Source: Tretioscincus oriximinensis
Taxonomy: Eukaryota; Chordata; Lepidosauria; Squamata; Gymnophthalmidae
DNA length: 64,000 bases
Assembly: GCA_022410635.1 (NCBI GenBank)
Contig: JAJVDF010000002.1
Coordinates: forward strand, 3,510,091-3,574,090
Direction: 5' to 3'
In this document: piece after piece, positions 57,309-64,000 of the stretch
How the letters are laid out: each line of letters begins with the position of its first letter
How positions within the stretch are numbered: position 1 is the first letter of the stretch
Notes under the pieces: model-generated
What the model saw: the letters and a program-made list of their open reading frames with translations, nothing else
What the model was told of the DNA's origin: nothing
Database searches by the model: none
Position numbers and translations under genes: made by a program

Positions 57309-57604
57309 CAGATATCANGAATGGCTCAGTTGTTTAAGAAACCATCTCTCATCTGGGAGATGGGGTTTCAAAACCCTGTGTCAGAAGTGGGGAGGAGTGA
57401 GCAACTTCCACTAGCCTGTAATTCTAGCCAACAAAGCATGAATTGCAAGAAATTGCAAGTGACTGCAAGTAGATACATGGGAACCACCAGAGCCTGGTGG
57501 GGAAGATAGAATGTAAGCCTTCAGGCAAAATACCCTTGTAAGCCCCTTTGAATCNCTTTGAAAGGTGAGAAAAGCAAGTTATAAGAACCCAGTTCTTCTT
57601 CTTC
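57309..57604 (+). mobile_element. tRNA-type SINE, family B
   Basis: AATGGCTCAGTTGTTTAAG (A-box-like), GGGGTTTCAAAACCCTG (B-box-like), then ATTGCAAGTGACTGCAAGTA, GGTGGGGAAGATAGAATGTA and GTTATAAGAACCCAGTTCTT, ending in a TTC run. The reverse copy at 61030-61325 is the best match. Confidence 0.85.
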
Positions 57605-57759
57605 TAAGCTTACATCCATATGGCACTATATTCTGGAATTTTCTGATAATCTGGTTTAAATCACTTTATTAATTTAATGCACTTCATTCCCATCTTTACA
57701 GTAATATTCCAAGTTCTGTCATTCTGTCAGTGAAATTTTGTGTTCGTTGGTTGTCACAA
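57605..57759. other. unassigned DNA
   Basis: Nothing recognised. Confidence 0.35.
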
Positions 57760-58030
57760 GGATGTACAATAGTTCCTCCTCTAAAATTGTACTGATCAGT
57801 TTACTGTCAATGTCAGAGTTCTTTGTCCCATACCCTTGTAGTTTCTCGCCAGAACTCCTACACATCACAGCCTTTTCACAATAACCCTATGTAAATTGGT
57901 TCAGCAGTTGGATTTCCTAGTAAGTCAATAATCCAGCAAATTGGCTCCGCAACACAAAATCTGTCAATTTATATAACAACCCAGTAAGGCAAATGCAACA
58001 CAAATTCAATTATCAAATGGATTATTGATC
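57760..58030 (+). repeat. dispersed repeat of unknown family, copy 2
   Basis: Counterpart of 30050-30330: TTTACTGTCAATGTCAGAG, TTTCTCGCCAGAAC, CACAGCCTTTTCACAATAAC, GGCAAATGCAACACAAATTC. Confidence 0.7.
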
Positions 58031-58129
58031 CTGTCTGGATGCAATCTAAAGTTTGCCAACGCCATGAAAAAATGCAGATTCAAGGTATGAATCTTCATGA
58101 TTTTTAGATAGAATGACAACCCAACATCC

Positions 58130-58690
58130 AGTGAATCCACTGGTAAACATCAGATCTGCTACCCTAAGGAAAGGGCCTCTTGTGGGAGAACCTTCTCAGC
58201 GATAGCCCCATGTTATGGAATGAACTCACCTTTGAGATGTTACAGGCACCCACACTATGGCCTATTTGCTCAGGCTCAGTAATGTGTTTTCGAGATCATT
58301 AAGAACACTTTTACATCATATTAGATGTGCAGTAGCAGATCCCTAAAATGCATCACTAAGATCTGTGCTAACAAGGCCAACATGTATTTAAAGCAATTAG
58401 TGAACACACAACTGGTCATCTTGGCNTTTGGCTGAGGGAATAACATCCTCTCCACATGCACAGTTATTGCTTTTTAGCCATTCTTTTTTTCTGTTTAATA
58501 ATTGTTATATTGTGATCTACTATGAGACAGGGAGAAAATGATGTCTTTGGCCTGGCCTTAGATGAAAAAACTACTGTCGCTTCCCAATTTTTAGATATGG
58601 CTGTTTTTAAATGTGTTAATTATGATTTTATTGTTAGGCACCCTGAGACCTACAGGTATAGGGTGGTATAAAAATGTAAATAAATAATAA
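58130..58690 (+). mobile_element. L2-type LINE debris and 3' tail
   Basis: 58160-58260 resembles the GGGCCTCTTGTGGGAGAACC...TTATGGAATGAACTC region before the L2-type WN.LP motif. 58266-58370 is a diverged copy of the foldback at 56390. 58548-58690 is a clear tail (CACCCTGAGACCTACAGG, AAATGTAAATAAATAATAAT), with the same longer form as 29150-29312. Confidence 0.7.
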
Positions 58691-60480
58691 TAATAAAATA
58701 TTAGAGTCATGATTTTTCATTGATGGTAGCACAAGGAACATAACCCCAAATATCACCATTTCAGGTGGATCCAATGTCTCTCTTTTTCTGGTTCAACCAA
58801 ATTTAGTTTTACTGCAATATGAAACACACAAATACAGCCAGTCGTAAATATTTCCATCATCCTTCCATTCCAGGTATTCTACATTTCATAAATAAGTTCA
58901 CAACATGAAAGTAGTGCACCAAATAAAATCTTCATTACTTTTCATTAAATAACCAAACAACTTCTTGCTTTATTTGCGCAAATCAGCAAATTTAAATCTA
59001 AGCTAATGGACAATAACAAAAATCTAATAATTCATTGGGCCACAGGGTTCTGAAAACTGAGTACTCAAACAAATGTGGATGGTAAGCTGAGAAGCCAACA
59101 CAATTGTTGTGCGAACAACGAAAAGGATCTGAAATGGAGCTGGGAATAAAAGGGTGGGGTGGAATTGTACTCACTTCAAAACTGCTTCTTTCACTACCAT
59201 AAGAACTCGACTACTATCAGCAATTACAATATGCATCAACTGCTAGAAGCAAACCTACACAGTTGTATACCACTAAATTAACAGTCATGCAACATCTGTT
59301 AGAANGATGATGGTCCTTGAGACCATCAGCTGTATTTGACACTTCGAGCAGTCAGATCTTCTGAAGATAGCTATCANAGACCAATTTCAGAGAAATAGCT
59401 ATGATAGTCTAGTAGAAAATCCAGCAAAGGGGCTAGTTGCACTTAGAGACTAACAGTGTGTCTACCTGGTAGTCCTCTAGATGTTTCTGAACTACAATGC
59501 CTAACATCCCATTTGTGTTAGGAAATGGAATGGAATGTAGGGAATTGTAGTTCAGGGTCATCTGGAGNGACATCAGTTGGGACACCCATCTCTCAGGCTA
59601 TGGGACACATGATAAATCTCAAAGAAAGTGAGAAGTTAAAACATCTTTAATTATCTAAATTGCATTGAAACTCGTGTAGTTGGAGACTTCAACATGATAA
59701 TCTTCATCAGATAATCTAATATTCTTAAACAGTCTGTCAATGAGTCAACAGTGTGTAGTGAGAGAGGTTTAATGAGGCAAGATCTAATTTCTAATGAATT
59801 TCCCCTGGGATTTTATAATTGCTAAGAGAGAGGAAAAAAAGAATTCCACGTTATATAGGAACTAAGGCAGGATTATCAACTTTATTTGCTGTCTGCAGAT
59901 CTCACTCATCTGTTTATTGCTTCTTACATGCATACTATCTCTTAAAATAAATATTAATTTTCCATACTATAATTAAAACGTAGTTCCTATTTCATAAAAC
60001 AGAAGATTTCTTGTAGATGCAGTGCTACATATTCCCAATAAGGATTCCAAGTACTTACCTCATTGCTATCACAGAAATAACAGGTGTATGTTTCAAGACA
60101 AAACCAGAATGTTTAACAATCCGATGAGCAGAATTATTGCATTAAAGCGAGTAATTTCTGTAGCGTTACCACACTGCAGTGGCGAACATGAAGGAAGTTA
60201 AGTAGTTTAACTTGAAAGTTTATATTGGGTCTTTGTAACTAAACAGGAAAAGGAAGCTTTACCAAAATAGAGAGCGTATGTGCAGGAAGCAACTCAGTGT
60301 TTTCACTTTGCTATTTTTTTTCCCAAACGAAATCTATTGTTCAATAGAAAGGCCAGTAGAAAAAGTATGCAAACACCCAAACTTCATGGCATCTTCACTG
60401 AAAGGCAGTAAACTTGTCAATGGAATTCAAGTTTAACCTTCACTTTCCAAGAAGTGCCAAAAATCGTGAAAGTTGCTTAA
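58691..60480. other. mostly unassigned DNA
   Basis: Contains an antisense Penelope-like fragment at 59388-59455 (GAGAAATAGCTATGATAGTC, GCAAAGGGGCTAGTTGCA). 59461-59590 is a foldback with TGAACTACAATGCC ... GAATTGTAGTTCAG arms. No coding exon was recognised. Confidence 0.5.
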
Positions 60481-60527
60481 AAGTATTAAAATACTTTTTA
60501 ATACTTTTAAAAGTATTAAAATACTTC
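60481..60527. repeat. AT-rich self-complementary repeat
   Basis: Three AAGTATTAAAATACTT/AATACTTTTAAAAGTATT units, each palindromic. Immediately upstream of the CR1 copy. Confidence 0.8.
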
Positions 60528-60930
60528 AAGGTGTCATCCCAGTGTGCAGCAGCAGCAAGAAAAGCAAGTTCAATGATAGAGATAATTAGGAAAGGAACTG
60601 TTAGTCAGCGAGTGTTGTTTTGCCTCTTTATAAATCTGTGGTGATTCCACATTTGGAATACTGTGTACAATTTTGGCCACCACATCTCAAAAAGGATATT
60701 GTGGAAGTAGAAAATATGAAGATAAGGGCAAGAATAATCAAGGGGCTGGAGCACCTCCCTTGAAATCCAGCTGCAATGTCTGGACCTCTTCGGCCTCGAA
60801 AGATGGTGTTTGAGAGGTGATCTAATTGAAGTGTATAAAATCATGCATGGGATGGGTAAGATGAACACTAGGACTGGGGGGCTTTCCTTGAAACAGAAGG
60901 GGAGAGTGAGGACAAACAAAGGAAAATATA

Positions 60931-61004
60931 CTGCTCAAAACAATTAAGGGAACACTTTAACATAACATGTTATGTTAAAGTGTTCCCTTAATTGTTTTGA
61001 GCAG
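60931..61004. mobile_element. perfectly palindromic Tc1/mariner-type MITE in CR1
   Basis: A 74-bp perfect palindrome with no spacer: CTGCTCAAAACAATTAAGGG ... TTAACATAACA joined to its exact reverse complement, flanked by TA (60929-60930, 61005-61006). Removing it and one TA restores GGAAAATATTTTTTCACCC, the CR1 sequence found intact at 36311, 53984 and 413. Same family as 8856-8911. Confidence 0.9.
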
Positions 61005-61029
61005 TATATTTTTTCACCCAGAGGGTCAT

Positions 61030-61325
61030 AAGAAGAAGAACTGGGTTCTTATACCCCCTTTTTCTCACCTTACAAAGGGGTTCAAAGCGGCNTACAAGGG
61101 TATTTTTGCCAGAAGGCTGACATTCTATCTTCCCCACCAGGCTGTGGTGGTTCCCATGTATCTACTTGCAGTCAGTTGCAATTTCTTGCACTTCTTGCTT
61201 TCGAATAGCTGGGTTGCCTACAGCTACAGGCTAGTGGAAGGTGCTTACCGCTCCCCACGTCCCACATAGGGCTTCGAAACCCGATCTCCCAGATGACAGT
61301 TTCCTAAGCGACTGAGCCATCCGCT
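61030..61325 (-). mobile_element. tRNA-type SINE, family B, antisense
   Basis: AAGAAGAAGAACTGGGTTC, CTATCTTCCCCACCAGGC, CTACTTGCAGTCAGTTGCAA, TTCGAAACCCGATCTCCCAG (box B, well preserved) and CGACTGAGCCATCCGCTAG (box A) on the plus strand. Better preserved at the boxes than 57309-57604. Confidence 0.9.
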
Positions 61326-61616
61326 AGGTGGTAGCCAACAGCCTAAATAGCTTTACGAGAGGATTAGACAAGTTCATGGACATCAAGAATATAAACAGCT
61401 ACTAGGAAGAATGTCTTGATACTGCCTCCAAGATGGAGCAACAGGCAGTATTTCTGAAATACCATTTTCAGGGCATGGGGAACAGGTGAAGATTTTGCCT
61501 TTTTCTGTTTCTGACTGGCCAAGTGCAATTGGTGGGCCACTGTGTGAATCAGAAGGCTGGACTAGATGGGCCCCGGCCCAATTCAACAGGGCTCCTCTTA
61601 TGTTCTTATGTTCTCC

Positions 61617-62094
61617 TGGAAATACTGATTACTATAGTATATAGGAACTATTCTAACTGCAGTGATGTCTCTTATCCTACATAATTTATCCTCATTTTGT
61701 TTGGTGCAAGAAGAAGAAGACAAGCCATGAATCAAATGATTCTTTCAATGTGCTCTTCCAGATGATACTAAACTTCCACTCCCCAAATTCTGTGCCACGC
61801 AGGAGTTGCTGGTCAGAAACATCTGGAAGATCGCAGTTTCAGAACCATTGCTAATGTTGCTGAGATTCCAACCTCTTTTACTGCCATCAGGTTCATAATC
61901 TTCCCATCATGCTGCAAACCACCCTGAGTAAACTTTGCTCATCTTATATGCTATTCTTCTCTTACACACACATACACACATATAAAGGCTGTAATCAGAC
62001 ATAAGCAAAAAGTCCCTCTGAGGTGGCTCGGATATGACTTTAAAGTTAAATTGTTTACATTCCAGTCTGTCCCTCTTTCGATTTAAACATTATT
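61617..62094. other. unassigned DNA
   Basis: 61755-61845 has partly self-complementary GAAACATCTGGAAGATC-type sequence. A short CACACATACACACAT run is near 61966. No gene seen. Confidence 0.4.
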
Positions 62095-62216
62095 TTAAAT
62101 AGGCGGGACTGAGAGAGTTCTAAAGAACTGTGACTTGCCCAATGTCACCCAGCTGGCAGAATGGAGGAGTGTGGAATCGAACTGGAAGACTATCTAACCA
62201 CTACAACAAACTGCCT
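62095..62216 (-). mobile_element. tRNA-type SINE, family A, antisense, truncated
   Basis: GCGGGACTGAGAGAGTTCTA, AATGTCACCCAGCTGGCAG, GGAATCGAACTGGAAGACT (box B) and TCTAACCACTACAACAAAC (box A). The 3' tail is missing. Confidence 0.8.
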
Positions 62217-64000
62217 CATTATAGTTTCTGAAGTGATTCCAAACTGCCCCTTTAAACACATTTAAGGCAATGATACACAAAGCATCTCTGAGGAGGATCA
62301 GAAATGGTTCAGAGATGGGATTGTCCAAACTACCCCATTACTCTGCCCTTTTAATGAACATTCTGTCCTGGGAAAGGTGGATTAGAAAAGAGTTGGGAAC
62401 ATGAGGGCTACCCACTATCTCTCTTTGAGGCACCTCTTAGCTGATCCTTTTATTATATTTGAACACAACTTTACCAACTTAGTAATATGACAGGGAATCA
62501 GAAAGCATCTAATGGTAAAAAAACAGAAGCCGTCTATACAAAGCAGTAATCAACTTCAGAAGTAGAATAATACTGGTATGTTTCACTTCCTTTTTAAAAT
62601 GTTTTTAGTAGATGCTTATTCTTCTCTTACGATAATGTGGAGGAAATGAAAAAGAAGACAAGGTAAGACTNCAGGCTGCATTTTTTAATATTTCCCCCTC
62701 CAATAGCATAAATCCAAGAAAACCAGAGGAAGAGATATACTTCCTGAGCAACATTTGAAAGGTCTTTGGTAGCAAAACTTAACATATTGCTTATCAGCTA
62801 GATCACAATAAAGTCTTATTTTAAAATCCATTTTCTTCAGTTCTCTGTTCCACCTGCAAAATGTTATCATGCACATGGCCTTACATTTTAAAATGCTTCA
62901 GATGACATAGGGGGAATNACATAGCCTTGTCATTCTGCAATATATGGTTTTGGGAGTGTGGTTAAAATATATCGCTCTACTCAGGACAGTGATATTTAAT
63001 CTCTAAATGCTGTCCTGGTTGGAAATGTGAGAGAGATTCATTTTGGGACCTTTAGAAGAGTGCGATATTCAATTAATTAATTAGAATTACCACACAAAAA
63101 ACGATATAATTTTGCAGCTTTAATGGACATGAAAAAGATGAGTTTTAATCTGGTGTAGTTTAAATTCCTGCAGCAACTGATGAAATTCTATTTTTCCTTT
63201 AAAGCTGCAAAACTCTTCTCCCACTTTTGTGTGGTAGCCCTATGCATCCAGATACTGCTTATTGTTTCACTATATTTGAGTATTCTGGACTAAAAGNATT
63301 CCAGGATCCTAATGGAGTGCTTTATTTTGTAGTACCAATGCTTTACTCCAGAATATCCAACTGTGACGGAATATCCAAGTGTAGTAGATTAGCAGATTCG
63401 GATGCATCATTAGACTCAGTCTAGTGTTCTAAAATACCACGTCAGCGCAATTTCCATCATCAAAAATGCAGGAGGGAGAGATTTTCACCAACCATGCAGC
63501 TTTGCTGCTGCTTCCGAGCAGCTCCATCAGCATAAGAGAGCAAAACACCAGGATTCCTCATGAATGAAAGAAGTATCCAATGAGAAAAATGCCACACTAG
63601 GACGAGAGCAGTAGCTGTCTCTGCTACCAATGCTCTTGGGGCTGCTGCTGCTAAATTGTGACATCATTCCCAAGGATTATCCACAAGAGGCAGGAAAGAA
63701 CGGCTGCTTGTGCCACTCCAATGCAAATGCAAGCAAGAAGAAAGACACCGTTTAGCAAAAGTGAAACAAAAGAAATCCTCAACAGCGTTTTTCCATTGGT
63801 GCCGAACACACCAAAATTTCTGACAGCCACAGAAAATAAAAAAATATGTTGGAAATGGGAAAAAATACATTGGAAAGGAAACACATGCATGCTCACAATT
63901 TTTGCTGCTGTTTTCCCACAGCTCTTATTCTGCACATGGCCTTGATTACCTTCTAAGTCTCGTTGAGGGTCCCCTGCTTAAAGATGACATAAAATCTGGA
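62217..64000. other. mostly unassigned DNA
   Basis: 63256-63390 is a possible foldback (TGAGTATTCTGGACTAAAAG versus GCTTTACTCCAGAATATCCA) of the GGATATTC family. The overlapping open frames at 63651-63945 show no motif. I could not find an EVL first exon here. Confidence 0.4.

Larger units (their letters stand above)
60530..61616 (+). mobile_element. CR1-type LINE, longest copy, with two nested insertions
   Basis: Begins with CAGTGTGCAGCAGCAGCAAG, whose translation gives SQCAAAARKASSMIEIIRKG, the region of CR1 ORF2 after the reverse-transcriptase core. It continues through TTGGAATACTGTGTACAATT and CACCACATCTCAAAAAGGAT to the family landmarks and the TTCTTATGTTCTTATGTTCT end. Stops make it inactive. 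A palindromic MITE (60931-61004) and an antisense SINE (61030-61325) split it. About 35 bp of the CR1 consensus is missing at the SINE. Confidence 0.9.

Noticed and set aside
57309..57604. tRNA-like A and B boxes suggesting a tRNA gene
   Set aside because: The boxes head a longer body with a second copy in reverse at 61030, so it is a tRNA-derived SINE; no cloverleaf could be drawn.
63651..63945. overlapping frames near the right edge as an EVL first exon or a small gene
   Set aside because: No start resembling the EVL N-terminus, no donor in the required phase (after AG of a serine codon), and no recognisable domain.

Overview
The window is vertebrate nuclear DNA, and its repeat mix points to a squamate reptile (a lizard). 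It carries CR1-type and L2-type LINEs, an L1 family with the usual ORF2 C-terminal cysteine/histidine knuckle, a Penelope-like element with a GIY-YIG endonuclease tail, two tRNA-type SINE families and several cut-and-paste DNA transposons. The species is not readable from the sequence. Scattered single n calls and a 565-base gap (19047-19611) show a draft assembly.

The only cellular gene I can support is EVL (Ena/VASP-like), on the minus strand. Two consecutive coding exons are present: one at 44799-44967 and the next at 43444-43624. Together they encode nearly the whole EVH1 domain, have consensus splice sites and join in phase across a 1174-bp intron. The partial first codon of the upstream exon implies a first coding exon at a higher coordinate. 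The open phase at the end of the downstream exon implies further exons at lower coordinates. I found neither, so most of the window is probably EVL intron: over 19 kb on the 5' side and over 43 kb on the 3' side.

The rest is layered transposon debris. At 1-8 kb there are CR1 fragments, microsatellites, two purine-rich minisatellites and one copy of an unnamed dispersed repeat. At 8.2-14.7 kb there are two oppositely oriented L1 ORF2 remnants and two L2 remnants. At 15-28 kb there are a large palindromic MITE (two copies), a possible LTR or promoter-like segment, Penelope-like 3' ends in inverted orientation around the gap, and CR1 and L2 tails. At 30-42 kb there are a Tc1-like deletion derivative, a non-autonomous hAT element with a perfect 8-bp target duplication, SINEs and several unnamed repeats. 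At 43.4-45 kb are the EVL exons. At 45-64 kb come further L2, CR1 and SINE copies, a mariner-like MITE inside an L2 copy, a foldback MITE inside a CR1 copy, and a CR1 copy interrupted by both a perfectly palindromic Tc1-type MITE and a SINE.

The most informative observations are nested insertions whose empty target site is present elsewhere in the same window, a 3' tail shared between a tRNA-type SINE and the L2-like LINE, and several dispersed repeats of unknown family found by self-comparison. I saw no operon, CRISPR array, rRNA or functional tRNA gene, and no novel gene system. Family names come from recognised motifs rather than database searches. All transposon borders are approximate unless a target duplication is given.
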